A stretch of DNA of 64,000 bases from Pseudomonas brassicacearum (GCF_003732225.1 NZ_MOBJ01000001.1:212929-276928), one strand, 5' to 3'; counted from the first letter of the stretch, positions 17,833 to 27,397 are shown. Program-made: numbers and translations. The notes: generated by a model from the sequence alone, not told the origin.

Positions 17833-19134
17833 CTATAAAGGCGTCGTGGAAGAGCCCGCCGCAGCGTAGTTCTGGTAACTCTTCATCTGTTTGGCAATCT
17901 GCGAAATCTTGCTGGCGTAGTTCGGGTCGGTTGCATACCCGGCCTTTTGCAACTCGCGTACAAACTGTTCTGGGTTATCGGCCGACTTCACAACATCTTG
18001 ATAGCGATTATTGCTTTGCAACAAAGTCACCAGGTCATGGAAGCTGTCCTGATAAGAGTCGTAGGAACGGAACTCGGCCGTCTCCTTGACCATCGCGCCA
18101 TTTCTGAATTCGCTGGTGATCGCCCGCGCCGAATCGCCCTGCCAGCTACTGCCGGCCTTGATGCCGAACAGGTTATGACTGTTGCTGCCATCCTGGGCGC
18201 GCATGACCGATTTGCCGTAGCCGGTCTCCAGTGCTGCCTGGGCAACCAGATAGCGCGGATCGACGCCAATACGGTCAGCGGCCGCTTTGGCCATCGGCAT
18301 CATGGTGTTGACGAATTCGTCGGCAGAGCTGAAGGTTTTCTTCGCCGGCGCCAGTGGTATTTGAGCCATGGCACGACCATAAATCTGCATCTGCCCGCTC
18401 GATGCCGAATCCGTTTGCGAGGCCAGCCAATCGCCATTGAACAGGGGACCTGAACCGGTCTTGGTACCCTGAGGCGATGGGATGTTGTTGAGCGCCGTCG
18501 CTGTGGTCGCAGCGGTCGTCGATGCCGACGGCACCAGACCGGCGAGCAAGCGATCCGCGAGCTTCGGCGGCAGCGCCAGTCGCCGCTGGTTGAGCAGCGC
18601 CACGTCATTACGGTGATCGGCCGTTGATAGCGGCGCCTTGACCGACCGCGAAGCCCACAACGGACGCTCGCCATTAACCCGCGACAACGGCCCATTGGTG
18701 CCCACGGTGCCGGCAGCCACCGGAGTCGTCACCGCCGCTTTCGCCGCTTCCTGCTTGGCGGCAGACATCGCCGCGGCCTCGCCCGGAGCCAACGGCTTGT
18801 TCTTCGACATCTGGCGCATCAGCACGTCGGCCAGACCGATACCATGACCCTGACGAGACATGGAAACCGCCAGCTGCTGGTCGTACATTTCCTGGTACTG
18901 CTTGGCCGCAGGCGTGTTGAGCGGATTGTCCTTGCCCAGCGTTTCGGTGGCCGAGCGCATGGACTTGAGCATCTCGCTGAGGAACAGCGATTCGAACTCC
19001 TGCGCCACCTTGCGCATGTTCGCATCACTGTTCTTGTCGCCGACCTTGAGCTGGTTAAGCCGGTTCAGGTCCGAGTACGAACCCGAATCGCCGCTGCTGA
19101 CCAACCCGCTCTTGTGAAGATCCATGTTCGCCAT
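17833..19134 (-). CDS. flgJ: FlgJ, rod-cap protein and peptidoglycan hydrolase
   Basis: This 433-residue bifunctional protein has an N-terminal rod-binding domain containing VAQEFESLFLSEMLKSMRSA (about 45-65), and a C-terminal glucosaminidase/muramidase domain (about 275-420) with VAQAALETGYGKSV, carrying the catalytic Glu, and NLFGIKAG. A low-complexity Ala/Pro/Thr linker joins them. It works in the periplasm, opening peptidoglycan for the growing rod. The ATG sits one base after the flgI stop, so the genes are translationally coupled. No anomaly was seen. Confidence 0.94.
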   Translation of the reverse strand: MANMDLHKSGLVSSGDSGSYSDLNRLNQLKVGDKNSDANMRKVAQEFESLFLSEMLKSMRSATETLGKDNPLNTPAAKQYQEMYDQQLAVSMSRQGHGIGLADVLMRQMSKNKPLAPGEAAAMSAAKQEAAKAAVTTPVAAGTVGTNGPLSRVNGERPLWASRSVKAPLSTADHRNDVALLNQRRLALPPKLADRLLAGLVPSASTTAATTATALNNIPSPQGTKTGSGPLFNGDWLASQTDSASSGQMQIYGRAMAQIPLAPAKKTFSSADEFVNTMMPMAKAAADRIGVDPRYLVAQAALETGYGKSVMRAQDGSNSHNLFGIKAGSSWQGDSARAITSEFRNGAMVKETAEFRSYDSYQDSFHDLVTLLQSNNRYQDVVKSADNPEQFVRELQKAGYATDPNYASKISQIAKQMKSYQNYAAAGSSTTPL

Positions 19135-19135
19135 A

Positions 19136-20245
19136 TCAAATCACGATCAGGTCGGCTTGCAGGGCGCCAGCCTGTTTCAAGGCTTCGAGAATCGCCATCA
19201 AGTCACCCGGCGCCGCGCCAACCTGATTCACCGCCCGGACAATCTCGTCCAGCGTGGTGCCAGGACCGAACTTGAACATTGGCTTGGCTTCTTGCTGCGC
19301 ATTGACCCGGGAGCGCGGCACGACTGCCGTCTGACCGTTGGACAAAGGCCCTGGCTGACTGACGATCGGGTCTTCGGTGATGGTCACGGTCAGGCTGCCG
19401 TGAGTCACGGCGGCCGGTGAAACCTTGACGTTCTGACCGATCACGATGGTGCCGGTCCGCGAGTTGATAATGACCTTGGCCACCGCCTGACCCGGATCGA
19501 CTTCGAGGTTTTCCAGAATCGACAGGTAGTCGACGCGCTGGCTTGGATCGAGTGGCGCGGTGACGCGGATCGAACCGCCATCAATCGCCTGCGCAACACC
19601 CGGGCCGAGCATGTTGTTGATCTTGTCGACGACGCGCTTGGCGGTGGTGAAGTCGGAGCGGTTGAGGTTCAGGGTCAGGCTGTTGCCCTGGTTGAAACCG
19701 CTCGGCACCGAACGCTCGACCGAAGCACCACCCGGAATGCGACCAGCCGACGGAACGTTGACGGTGATCTTCGAACCGTCGCGACCCTCGGCATCAAAAC
19801 CACCGACCACCAGGTTGCCCTGGGCGATCGCATAGACGTTACCGTCGATACCCTTGAGCGGCGTCAGCAACAAGGTGCCGCCGCGCAGGCTCTTGGAGTT
19901 ACCGATCGAGGACACGGTGATATCGACCTGCTGACCCGGCTTGGCGAACGCCGGCAAATCGGCACTGACCGACACCGCCGCGACGTTCTTCAACTGCACG
20001 TTACCCGAACCCGCCGGTACCTTGATGCCGAACTGCGAGAGCATGTTGTTGAAGGTCTGCAGGGTGAACGGAGTTTGCGTGGTCTGGTCACCCGTGCCGT
20101 TAAGCCCGACGACCAGGCCGTAACCGATCAATTGGTTGGAACGCACGCCCGAAATACTGGCGATGTCCTTCAACCGCTCGGCCTGAGCGCCGAGGGAGGT
20201 GGACAGCAACAACATGGCCGCCATCAGGTGCTTGAAATTAAACAT
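19136..20245 (-). CDS. flgI: Flagellar P-ring protein FlgI
   Basis: This 369-residue periplasmic protein has a Sec signal peptide ([20 protein letters not shown], then QA) followed by the mature start [20 protein letters not shown] and [13 protein letters not shown]. It ends in a typical [17 protein letters not shown]. The ring surrounds the rod in peptidoglycan. ATG at 20245 gives the family's usual 369 residues; ATG at 20257 (MKRLMFNF), nearer AGGTG, is also possible. The gap to flgH is short (3 to 15 nt), as in other Pseudomonas. Confidence 0.94.
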   Translation of the reverse strand: MFNFKHLMAAMLLLSTSLGAQAERLKDIASISGVRSNQLIGYGLVVGLNGTGDQTTQTPFTLQTFNNMLSQFGIKVPAGSGNVQLKNVAAVSVSADLPAFAKPGQQVDITVSSIGNSKSLRGGTLLLTPLKGIDGNVYAIAQGNLVVGGFDAEGRDGSKITVNVPSAGRIPGGASVERSVPSGFNQGNSLTLNLNRSDFTTAKRVVDKINNMLGPGVAQAIDGGSIRVTAPLDPSQRVDYLSILENLEVDPGQAVAKVIINSRTGTIVIGQNVKVSPAAVTHGSLTVTITEDPIVSQPGPLSNGQTAVVPRSRVNAQQEAKPMFKFGPGTTLDEIVRAVNQVGAAPGDLMAILEALKQAGALQADLIVI

Positions 20246-20260
20246 GAGTCGTTTCATCAC

Positions 20261-20941
20261 CTAGAAAGGGAACAACGGGCTTAAGAAGAAACGGTCGAAC
20301 CAGCCTGGCTGACTCGCATCGGCAAACGAACCGGTGCCCGAATAGGTGATGCGCGCATCAGCGATACGCGTCGACGACACCGTGTTATCGGTGGCGATAT
20401 CGTCCGCCCGGACCAGACCGGCAATACGCACCAGCTCATCACCGGTGTTGAGGGTCATCCACTTCTCGCCACGCACGGCAATGATGCCGTTGGGCAGCAC
20501 GTCGGCCACGGTGACGGTGATCGAACCGACCAGGCTGTTGCCCTGCCCTGCCTTGCTGTCACCCTTGGTTGCGCGGTCACCGCTGTAATTTGCACTCAGA
20601 CTCAGAGGACTATTGGTGGCCGGAGTGCCACCGAACAACGAGGTCAGACCGAGTCCGGTCTTGCTGGTTTTGTCCACCTGGGAGTTGGCGTTTTTACTGG
20701 CCTGGGTCTTCTCGTTCAGGGTGATGGTGATGATGTCACCGACCCGGAAAGCCTTGCGGTCGCCGTACAGGTTCTGCTCGAAACCGGCCTGATAGATCGA
20801 CCCGTTGTTCGCCGCTGCCGGCAGTGGTGTACGAGGCAACACGGGCGCGTAGTACGGGTCATTGGGCTTCGGCGTCGGGCCGACGCAGCCCGCGAGCAAC
20901 GCGATCCCACTCAGTGCGAGAACAGATACAAAGCGATTCAT
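20261..20941 (-). CDS. flgH: Flagellar L-ring lipoprotein FlgH
   Basis: This 226-residue outer-membrane lipoprotein carries the lipobox LLAGC at residues 15-19 after a short hydrophobic signal ([20 protein letters not shown]). The conserved body includes [20 protein letters not shown] and a C-terminal [20 protein letters not shown]. It forms the L-ring that lets the rod pass the outer membrane, stacked on FlgI. It lies 51 nt after flgG in the same operon. Confidence 0.95.
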   Translation of the reverse strand: MNRFVSVLALSGIALLAGCVGPTPKPNDPYYAPVLPRTPLPAAANNGSIYQAGFEQNLYGDRKAFRVGDIITITLNEKTQASKNANSQVDKTSKTGLGLTSLFGGTPATNSPLSLSANYSGDRATKGDSKAGQGNSLVGSITVTVADVLPNGIIAVRGEKWMTLNTGDELVRIAGLVRADDIATDNTVSSTRIADARITYSGTGSFADASQPGWFDRFFLSPLFPF

Positions 20942-20992
20942 GACCCTACCTCACGGTGTTGCAGGCGGCTTCATGCCGCCTCATAGACTTGA

Positions 20993-21778
20993 TTACAGAT
21001 TCTGCGTTACGAACGAGAGCATCTGGTCGGCGGTGGAAATCACCTTGGAGTTCATCTCGTAGGCACGCTGAGTGGTGATCATGTTGACCATCTCTTCAAC
21101 GGTGCTGACGTTGGAGGTTTCCAGGGTGTTCTGCAGCGTGGTACCAAAACCGTTCAGGCCCGGGGTGCCGATTTGCGGCGCACCGCTGGCGGCAGTTTCC
21201 TGGAACAGGTTGTTGCCCATGGCCTGCAGGCCGGCCGGGTTGATGAAGTCGGCGGTTTGCAGGTTGCCGATCACTTGCGCGGCGGCGGCGCCTGGAACAG
21301 TGATCGACACTGTGCCGTCACGACCGACCGTGAAGGTCTGTGCGTTGTTCGGAATCACGATGGCCGGCTCGAGAGCAAAGCCACTGGCATTGACGATCTG
21401 GCCATTGGAGTCCAGGTGGAACGTACCGTCACGGGTGTAGGCGGTCGTGCCATCCGGCTGCAGGATCTGGAAGAAACCGCGACCGTCGACCGCCATGTCC
21501 AGCGGTTGGTCGGTGGTTTGCAGGCTACCGGCGGTGAAGTTTTTCTGAGTGCCGACAATGCGCACACCGGTACCCAATTGCAGACCCGACGGCAATGCGC
21601 TGTCCTGGGTCGACTGGGCGCCTGGCTGACGCTTGATCTGGTACAACAAGTCCTGGAACTCGGCACGATCACGTTTGAAACCCGTGGTCGATACGTTCGC
21701 CAGGTTGTTGGAAATAGTCGTCAGGTTGGTGTCCTGGGCGGACAGACCTGTTTTGGCAACCCATAGAGCCGGAAGCAT
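20993..21778 (-). CDS. flgG: Flagellar distal rod protein FlgG
   Basis: This 261-residue axial protein begins MLPALWVAKTGLSAQDTNLT with TISNNLANVSTTGFKRDRAE, and ends SNVSTVEEMVNMITTQRAYE with MNSKVISTADQMLSFVTQNL. These are the FlgE/F/G N- and C-terminal signatures; the length is that of FlgG. It forms the distal rod. The gene lies 45 nt after flgF on the same strand. Confidence 0.95.
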   Translation of the reverse strand: MLPALWVAKTGLSAQDTNLTTISNNLANVSTTGFKRDRAEFQDLLYQIKRQPGAQSTQDSALPSGLQLGTGVRIVGTQKNFTAGSLQTTDQPLDMAVDGRGFFQILQPDGTTAYTRDGTFHLDSNGQIVNASGFALEPAIVIPNNAQTFTVGRDGTVSITVPGAAAAQVIGNLQTADFINPAGLQAMGNNLFQETAASGAPQIGTPGLNGFGTTLQNTLETSNVSTVEEMVNMITTQRAYEMNSKVISTADQMLSFVTQNL

Positions 21779-21823
21779 TCGATTCTCCTCGTGCGCCTGT
21801 TTTACGGCGCGACGTTCTGATAA

Positions 21824-22564
21824 TTAGCTGATCTGCAAGACCCGAGCCATGGCTTGGTCGTCGTCTTTGGCGGTGTTCATCATCTTGATGTGCAGCTCGA
21901 ATTGCTTGGACAAGGCCAACACCGAGGTCATCTCTTCAACGGCGTTGACGTTGCTCGACTCAAGGAAACCCGACACCAGCTGCACATTGGCATCGGCCGG
22001 TGCCGGCTTGCCGTCTGCGGTCTGGATCGTGCCGTCCAGGCTCTTGGTCATGTTCTTGATGTCCGGATTGACCAGCTTGATGCGGTCGACCTCGGCCATG
22101 ACACGCGGACCTTCGCCCATTGCCCGAATGCTGATCGTGCCGTCCTGACCCACTTCGATTTTCTGCTCGGGCGGCACGGCGATCGGACCGCCGTTGCCCA
22201 TCACCGGCATACCGTTGCCGGCGCGCAGCACACCCAGAGCGTCGACATTCAGACTGCCGGTGCGCACATAGCTTTCGCCACCGTTCGGGTTCTGTACGGC
22301 AATCCAGCCGTTGCCCTGGACCGCTACATCGAGGTCGCGACCGGTTTGAATCATCGCGCCAGGAGAGAAGTCGGTGGCCGGGCGTTCGGTCATGGCAAAC
22401 GCGCGCGCCGGAAAGCTGTCACCAAACACCGGCATCGATCGCGCCTGCTCCAGGTCCTTCTGAAAACCGTTGGTGGAGATGTTCGCCAGGTTGTTGGCAT
22501 GAGCCTTTTGCGCCAGTGCGTTCTGGCTGGCGCCGGTCATTGCCACATAAAGGTACTTGTCCAC
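21824..22564 (-). CDS. flgF: Flagellar proximal rod protein FlgF
   Basis: This 246-residue axial protein starts at GTG 22564 (VDKYLYVAMTGASQNALAQK), with AGAGGAAAG eight bases upstream; the frame is open 19 more codons but into the promoter leader. Motifs are ANNLANISTNGFQKD near the N terminus and SNVNAVEEMTSVLALSKQFE near the C terminus. It is the first gene of flgFGHIJKL. A sigma-54 site at 22620-22637 is placed to transcribe it. flgE, often just upstream in other pseudomonads, is not next to it here; phhR is. Confidence 0.94.
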   Translation of the reverse strand: MDKYLYVAMTGASQNALAQKAHANNLANISTNGFQKDLEQARSMPVFGDSFPARAFAMTERPATDFSPGAMIQTGRDLDVAVQGNGWIAVQNPNGGESYVRTGSLNVDALGVLRAGNGMPVMGNGGPIAVPPEQKIEVGQDGTISIRAMGEGPRVMAEVDRIKLVNPDIKNMTKSLDGTIQTADGKPAPADANVQLVSGFLESSNVNAVEEMTSVLALSKQFELHIKMMNTAKDDDQAMARVLQIS

Positions 22565-22619
22565 AGTCTTTCCTCTGCATGTCGGACGTTTGCCGCCCAC
22601 CGCTGTACTGCTGAGCCTC

Positions 22620-22637
22620 AAGCAATTTGCAGACCAA
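22620..22637 (-). promoter_or_regulatory. Sigma-54 (RpoN) promoter for flgFGHIJKL
   Basis: On the minus strand the site reads TTGGTCTGCAAATTGCTT. It has the invariant GG and GC exactly ten bases apart, and the TTGC of the -12 element matches the consensus TGGCACG-N4-TTGCW. The transcript would start near 22610 and leave a leader of about 45 nt before the flgF GTG. RpoN and FleQ control of hook-basal-body genes is established for Pseudomonas. No FleQ site was assigned. Confidence 0.72.
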
Positions 22638-22780
22638 CTTCCACACAGAGGATCGAAGCCCTCTAAACAAAGGACTTGAGGGGGATCAGAGGGAAATGGG
22701 CGATTGTGTCAAAGACGAAAAACCGGCGCGGTTATGCCGCTTCGCGGCAACCTTTGATCTTTAGCAGCGGCCACTACCGC

Positions 22781-22874
22781 CATCGCGAGCAAGCTCGCTC
22801 CCACAGGGTTGTGGAGTGCTCACAAATTATGTGACCACTGAAGACCCAATGTGGGAGCGAGCTTGCTCGCGATG
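22781..22874. repeat. REP inverted pair downstream of phhR
   Basis: One unit at 22781-22806 (CATCGCGAGCAAGCTCGCTC, CCACAG) faces its reverse complement at 22850-22874, separated by 43 nt. It lies 28 nt beyond the phhR stop and could act as a transcript-end structure. Confidence 0.85.
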
Positions 22875-22902
22875 AGGCCAGCACAAACAAAGCAGGTACC
22901 CG

Positions 22903-24462
22903 CTATGGCTCGGTCTTGCCAACCTCATATTCACGCAGTTTGTTGGCGATGGTGGTGTGAGACACGCCAAGGCGCTTGCCCAGCAGGCGACTGCTCGGGT
23001 GCTCGGAATAGAGCCGCTCCAGCACGGCCTTTTCGAAACGCCCGACAATCTCGTCCAGCCCGCCTTCCAGCGAGAAATCCCCCAGAGGCTGGCGCACGCC
23101 GTAATCCGGCAGGCGAATATGTTCAGCCTTGACCGTGCCGCCCTCACACAACGAAACCGCCTGAAACAGCACGTTTTCCAACTGCCGGACATTGCCCGGC
23201 CAGTGATAATGGCTGAGCCGGTCCATCGCCGCCGGCGCCAGTTTCGGCAACGGACAACCAATCTGCCGACTGGCCTGATCGAGGAAGTGCTCCACCAGCG
23301 GCGTCAGGCCGTCGAGGCATTCACGCAGCGGCGGGATGTGCAGCGAAAGCACGTTCAATCGATGGTAAAGATCCTGACGGAATTCGCCGCTCGCACACAA
23401 TTCAGACAAATCGACCTGGGTGGCGCAGATCACCCGCACATCCAGATAAACCTCTTCATCGCTACCGACCCGGCGGAAACATCCGTCCTGCAAAAACCTC
23501 AGTAATTTCACCTGCAAACGCGGGCTCATCTCCCCCACACCATCGAGAAACAACGTACCGCCCGCCGTGAGCTCCAACAGCCCGAGCTTGCCTTCGGCCC
23601 GCGCCCCTTCGAACGCACCCGGGCCGTAGCCGAACAGCTCGGTCTCGGCCATCGACTCCGGCAACCCGGCGCAATTGAGCGCCATCAACGGCGACTGGCC
23701 ACGCGGACTGGCCAGATGGCAGGCGCGCGCCAACAGCTCTTTACCGGTGCCAGTCTCGCCTTCGATCAACAGCGGCGCATCCAATGGCGCCATGCGCCGC
23801 GCTTCCCGAACCACCGCGGCCATCACCTTGGAGCTCTGGAAAATACTGTCGAAGCCACGCAACTCCTGCTTGCGCACGTTATAGATGCGCTCACCGACCC
23901 GATCCGCCCGGTGCAGCGTCAACACCGCACCGGCCATCGCCTCGCTGTCGTCATGCTCCGATTGCAACGGCGCGATATCGGCGAGGAATACGTCGCCCTT
24001 GACCTTGACCCGCAAGCCGTTGATCCGCGACTTATTGGCGCACACCAGCTCCGGCAGATCGAAGTCCTCGGCATAACGCGACAAGGGAATGCCCGGCACC
24101 TCGTCCACCCGCACACCGAGCAACTGCGCGGCCGCGCGGTTGGCCGCAACGATCGAACCGCCCATGTCGATCGACAGCACCGGAAACTCCAGCGCACCGA
24201 GCAAGGCATTCAACTCCATGTGCCGACGCTCGCTGGGCATCAGCCCTACACGCTTGACGCCGAATACACCGGCTATCGCCTCGAACTTCGGACGCAACGC
24301 CTGGAACTGAATGTTGATCAGGTTCGGGCAATGCAGGTAGATCGCGTTGCCATGCTCGCCGCCGACCTCACCGCGAGCGACGTTGATCCCGTACTCCACC
24401 AGCAGGTTGAGGATGTCGCGCAGGATGCCGATGCGGTTCTGGCAATGGACTTTGATACGCAT
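22903..24462 (-). CDS. phhR: PhhR, TyrR-family regulator of aromatic amino acid catabolism
   Basis: This 519-residue regulator has an ACT domain (MRIKVHCQNRIGILRDILNL, residues 1-75), a PAS domain (about 80-190), an AAA+ domain (EGETGTGKELLARACHLASP as Walker A; GGTLFLDGVGEM as Walker B) and a C-terminal HTH (LLGKRLGVSHTTIANKLREY). The sigma-54-contacting GAFTGA loop reads GAFEGA, so contact with sigma-54 may be changed; TyrR also lacks a standard loop. ATG at 24462 gives the family length of 519; 20 upstream in-frame codons are unlikely. It is divergent from phhABC, with 279 nt between them. It should sense Phe/Tyr and activate phhABC. Confidence 0.93.
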   Translation of the reverse strand: MRIKVHCQNRIGILRDILNLLVEYGINVARGEVGGEHGNAIYLHCPNLINIQFQALRPKFEAIAGVFGVKRVGLMPSERRHMELNALLGALEFPVLSIDMGGSIVAANRAAAQLLGVRVDEVPGIPLSRYAEDFDLPELVCANKSRINGLRVKVKGDVFLADIAPLQSEHDDSEAMAGAVLTLHRADRVGERIYNVRKQELRGFDSIFQSSKVMAAVVREARRMAPLDAPLLIEGETGTGKELLARACHLASPRGQSPLMALNCAGLPESMAETELFGYGPGAFEGARAEGKLGLLELTAGGTLFLDGVGEMSPRLQVKLLRFLQDGCFRRVGSDEEVYLDVRVICATQVDLSELCASGEFRQDLYHRLNVLSLHIPPLRECLDGLTPLVEHFLDQASRQIGCPLPKLAPAAMDRLSHYHWPGNVRQLENVLFQAVSLCEGGTVKAEHIRLPDYGVRQPLGDFSLEGGLDEIVGRFEKAVLERLYSEHPSSRLLGKRLGVSHTTIANKLREYEVGKTEP

Positions 24463-24602
24463 ATAAAGGCCCGAACGGTAGTGGATAGAGCGCGTGGCGA
24501 GGTTTTTTCTGCCAAGACGCAAAGTTAGTCGTCAAGATTATGTGACAGCTCGAGGCCTTTTCAAACCCGGAAATCTCAATACCTGCGCCATAGCCGTCAA
24601 TC

Positions 24603-24620
24603 CGTAACGAATACTTTACG
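24603..24620. promoter_or_regulatory. Candidate PhhR/TyrR box
   Basis: CGTAACGAATACTTTACG fits the TyrR-family consensus TGTAAA-N6-TTTACA in 9 of 12 fixed positions. It is nearly a palindrome at its arms (CGTAA..TTTACG). It lies about 120 nt before phhA and 140 nt before phhR, where a shared operator would be expected. No convincing -24/-12 or -35/-10 was assigned for phhA. Confidence 0.5.
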
Positions 24621-24741
24621 AAAAAACAGGAATCCTCCTACACACAACACCAAAACCTTGCTGCAAAATCTCACACTTGGGGTTATCTCTAGGTCCATAG
24701 GCAAGACATAACAAGAACGTATCCCTTTGCAGGAGAGCAGC

Positions 24742-25533
24742 ATGAAGCAGACGCAATACGTGGCCCGCGAGCCCGATGCGCAAGGTTTTATTCACTACAC
24801 CGCTGAAGAACACGCGGTGTGGAATACGCTGATCACTCGCCAGCTGAAAGTGCTCGAGGGTCGTGCGTGCCAGGAATACATGGACGGCATCGAAAAGCTC
24901 GGCCTGCCCCATGACCGCATTCCGCAACTCGACGAAATCAACAAAGTCCTCGGCGAGACCACCGGCTGGCAAGTCGCCCGGGTGCCGGCGCTGATTCCGT
25001 TCCAGACCTTCTTTGAATTGCTGGCTAACAAGCAGTTTCCGGTCGCGACCTTTATTCGTACTCGCGAAGAACTGGATTACCTGCAAGAGCCGGACATTTT
25101 CCACGAGATCTTTGGCCACTGCCCGCTGCTGACCAACCCTTGGTTCGCCGAATTCACCCACACTTACGGCAAACTCGGCCTACAGGCTTCCAAGGAACAA
25201 CGCGTCTATCTGGCGCGCCTGTACTGGATGACCATCGAGTTCGGCCTGGTCGACACCCCGGACGGCCAACGCATCTACGGCGGCGGCATCCTCTCCTCGC
25301 CAAAAGAAACCGTGTACAGCCTGTCCGGCGAGCCAGAGCATCAAGCCTTTGATCCGCTGGAAGCGATGCGCACGCCGTATCGCATCGACATCCTGCAACC
25401 GCTGTACTTCGTCCTGCCCAACCTCAAGCGCCTGTTCGATCTGGCCCACGAGGACATCATGGGCATGGTCCAGCAAGGCATGCAGCTAGGCCTGCACGCA
25501 CCGAAATTTCCGCCTAAACCCAAGGCGGCCTGA
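24742..25533 (+). CDS. phhA: Phenylalanine 4-hydroxylase
   Basis: This 263-residue, monomer-type, non-haem iron hydroxylase converts L-Phe to L-Tyr with tetrahydrobiopterin and O2. The iron ligands are visible in FHEIFGHCPLL (His121, His126), with the ligand Glu downstream in YWMTIEFGLV. ATG at 24742 follows AGGAGAG; an upstream in-frame TTG at 24727 lies inside the ribosome site. It is the first gene of phhABC, activated by PhhR. phhB follows after 68 nt. Confidence 0.96.
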   Translation: MKQTQYVAREPDAQGFIHYTAEEHAVWNTLITRQLKVLEGRACQEYMDGIEKLGLPHDRIPQLDEINKVLGETTGWQVARVPALIPFQTFFELLANKQFPVATFIRTREELDYLQEPDIFHEIFGHCPLLTNPWFAEFTHTYGKLGLQASKEQRVYLARLYWMTIEFGLVDTPDGQRIYGGGILSSPKETVYSLSGEPEHQAFDPLEAMRTPYRIDILQPLYFVLPNLKRLFDLAHEDIMGMVQQGMQLGLHAPKFPPKPKAA

Positions 25534-25601
25534 GAGCGCCGCAGTCGCGGCGCCCCTCAAAAAATAGTAACGTCTAACAAGAATTGATTTGGGAACCCAC
25601 C

Positions 25602-25958
25602 ATGAACGCTCTGAACCAAGCCCATTGCGAAGCCTGCCGTGCCGATGCCCCACAAGTCAGCGACGAAGAACTGCCGGTACTGATCAAGCAGATCCCAGAC
25701 TGGAACATCGAAGTTCGCGACGGCGTGATGCAGCTGGAAAAAGTCTTCCTGTTCAAGAATTTCAAATTCGCCCTGGCCTTTACCAACGCCGTGGGTGAAA
25801 TCTCCGAGGCCGAAGGTCACCACCCAGGCCTGCTCACCGAGTGGGGCAAAGTCACCGTGACCTGGTGGAGCCACTCAATCAAAGGCCTGCACCGCAACGA
25901 CTTCATCATGGCTGCGCGCACTGACGAAGTGGCGAAAGACGCCGAGGGCCGCAAATAA
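25602..25958 (+). CDS. phhB: Pterin-4a-carbinolamine dehydratase
   Basis: This 118-residue PCD/DCoH protein recycles the 4a-hydroxy-pterin made by PhhA. The family core is visible as [20 protein letters not shown] with HPG, and [20 protein letters not shown] with the active-site His residues. ATG at 25602 ([15 protein letters not shown]) gives the family length. Its TAA overlaps the ATG of phhC by one base (TAATG), coupling the two genes. PhhB is also reported as needed for normal phhA expression in Pseudomonas. Confidence 0.95.
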   Translation: MNALNQAHCEACRADAPQVSDEELPVLIKQIPDWNIEVRDGVMQLEKVFLFKNFKFALAFTNAVGEISEAEGHHPGLLTEWGKVTVTWWSHSIKGLHRNDFIMAARTDEVAKDAEGRK

Positions 25959-27154
25959 TGCATTTCAACGCCATCGGCCGAGTACCCGGCGATCCGATTC
26001 TCGGCCTGATGGAGGCCTATGCGCAGGACAGCAATCCGCGCAAGTTCGACCTTGGCGTGGGCGTCTACAAGGATGCCCAGGGCCTGACCCCGATTCCGCA
26101 GTCGGTGAAACTCGCCGAGCTGCGGCTGGTGGATCGGCAGACCACCAAGACCTACATCGGTGGTCACGGTGACGCGGCGTTCGGCAAAGTGATCAATGAT
26201 CTGGTGCTCGGCGCTGATTCAGCGCTGATCACCGAGCAGCGTGTCGGCGCCACCCAGACCCCGGGCGGCACTGGCGCCCTGCGCTTGAGCGCCGACTTCA
26301 TTGCACAATGCCTGCCGGGACGTGGCATCTGGCTGAGCAACCCGACGTGGCCGATTCACGAAACCATCTACGCCACCGCCGGCCTCAAGGTCAGCCACTA
26401 CCCGTACGTGGGCAGCGACAACCGCCTCGACGTCGAAGCGATGTTGGCAACCCTGAACCTGATTCCTGAAGGCGATGTGGTACTGCTGCACGCCTGCTGC
26501 CATAACCCGACCGGTTTCGACCTGTCTCACGATGACTGGCGCCGTGTGCTGGAGGTGGTTCGCAGCCGCGAACTGCTGCCGCTGATCGACTTCGCCTATC
26601 AGGGTTTTGGCGATGGTCTGGAGCAGGACGCCTGGGCAGTGCGGTTGTTTGCCGCTGAACTGCCTGAGCTGCTGATCACCAGTTCCTGCTCGAAAAACTT
26701 CGGCCTGTACCGCGACCGCACTGGCGCGCTGATCGTCTGCGCGAAGGATGCCGAGAAGCTGGTGGATATCCGCAGCCAATTGGCCAACATCGCTCGCAAC
26801 CTGTGGTCGACACCACCGGATCACGGCGCTGCCGTCGTGGCGACCATCCTTGGCGACCCGGAGCTGAAGCAGCTGTGGGCCGACGAAGTGGAAGCCATGC
26901 GTATGCGTATCGCGCAGCTGCGCTCGGGCTTGGTCGAGGCGCTGGAGCCGCACGGTTTGGGCGAACGCTTCGCGCATATCGGTGTGCAACGCGGGATGTT
27001 TTCCTACACCGGTTTGACACCGGCTCAGGTGAAAAACCTGCGCGACAAGCACAGCGTGTACATGGTCAACTCCGGCCGCGCCAACGTCGCCGGGATTGAC
27101 GCCACACGCCTGGATTTGCTGGCGCAAGCCATCGCTGACGTCTGCGCAGACTAA
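25958..27154 (+). CDS. phhC: Aromatic amino acid aminotransferase
   Basis: This 398-residue class I PLP aminotransferase has FDLGVGVYKDAQGLTPIPQSV at the start, HACCHNPTG before the PLP Asp/Tyr region (LIDFAYQGFGDG), the Schiff-base Lys in SSCSKNFGLYRDR, and a C-terminal NSGRANVAGI with the substrate-carboxylate Arg. It converts tyrosine to 4-hydroxyphenylpyruvate, which feeds homogentisate degradation. It is the last gene of phhABC; a REP-like hairpin follows. Confidence 0.93.
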   Translation: MHFNAIGRVPGDPILGLMEAYAQDSNPRKFDLGVGVYKDAQGLTPIPQSVKLAELRLVDRQTTKTYIGGHGDAAFGKVINDLVLGADSALITEQRVGATQTPGGTGALRLSADFIAQCLPGRGIWLSNPTWPIHETIYATAGLKVSHYPYVGSDNRLDVEAMLATLNLIPEGDVVLLHACCHNPTGFDLSHDDWRRVLEVVRSRELLPLIDFAYQGFGDGLEQDAWAVRLFAAELPELLITSSCSKNFGLYRDRTGALIVCAKDAEKLVDIRSQLANIARNLWSTPPDHGAAVVATILGDPELKQLWADEVEAMRMRIAQLRSGLVEALEPHGLGERFAHIGVQRGMFSYTGLTPAQVKNLRDKHSVYMVNSGRANVAGIDATRLDLLAQAIADVCAD

Positions 27155-27168
27155 CGGCCTGATACGCC

Positions 27169-27216
27169 CCCGTAGCAGCTGCCGAAGCCGAACGCAGGCT
27201 ACGCCAGCTGCTACGG
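27169..27216. repeat. REP-like hairpin, GTAGCAGCTG family
   Basis: CCGTAGCAGCTG and CCAGCTGCTACGG are the arms, with GCCGAACGCAGGCTACG between. The same string occurs at 40605-40750 and 55096-55237. It begins 15 nt after the phhC stop and may mark the end of the transcript. Confidence 0.75.
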
Positions 27217-27397
27217 ATCGCGGCGTCTTCGACCTCGTGCAAGATCCATCAGCTCTAACTCCACACTGCGGCCATCCGTCGCAACAAAGGGAGATAAAAG
27301 TCTTTTTGTCATCTCCCCTGCTGTATCCTGCCAAGGCTTTTTAAAAGCGCGGATCTACACAGCGATTTAAAAACAGACCTTGCGAGGAGCAACCAAC

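Larger units (their letters stand above)
22565..22902. other. Intergenic region flgF-phhR
   Basis: The left end holds the flgF leader and sigma-54 promoter. The right half holds a REP inverted pair just downstream of phhR. Between them (22725-22765) is a GC-rich inverted segment, GCCGCTTCGCGGC. No coding frame is supported. Confidence 0.6.
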
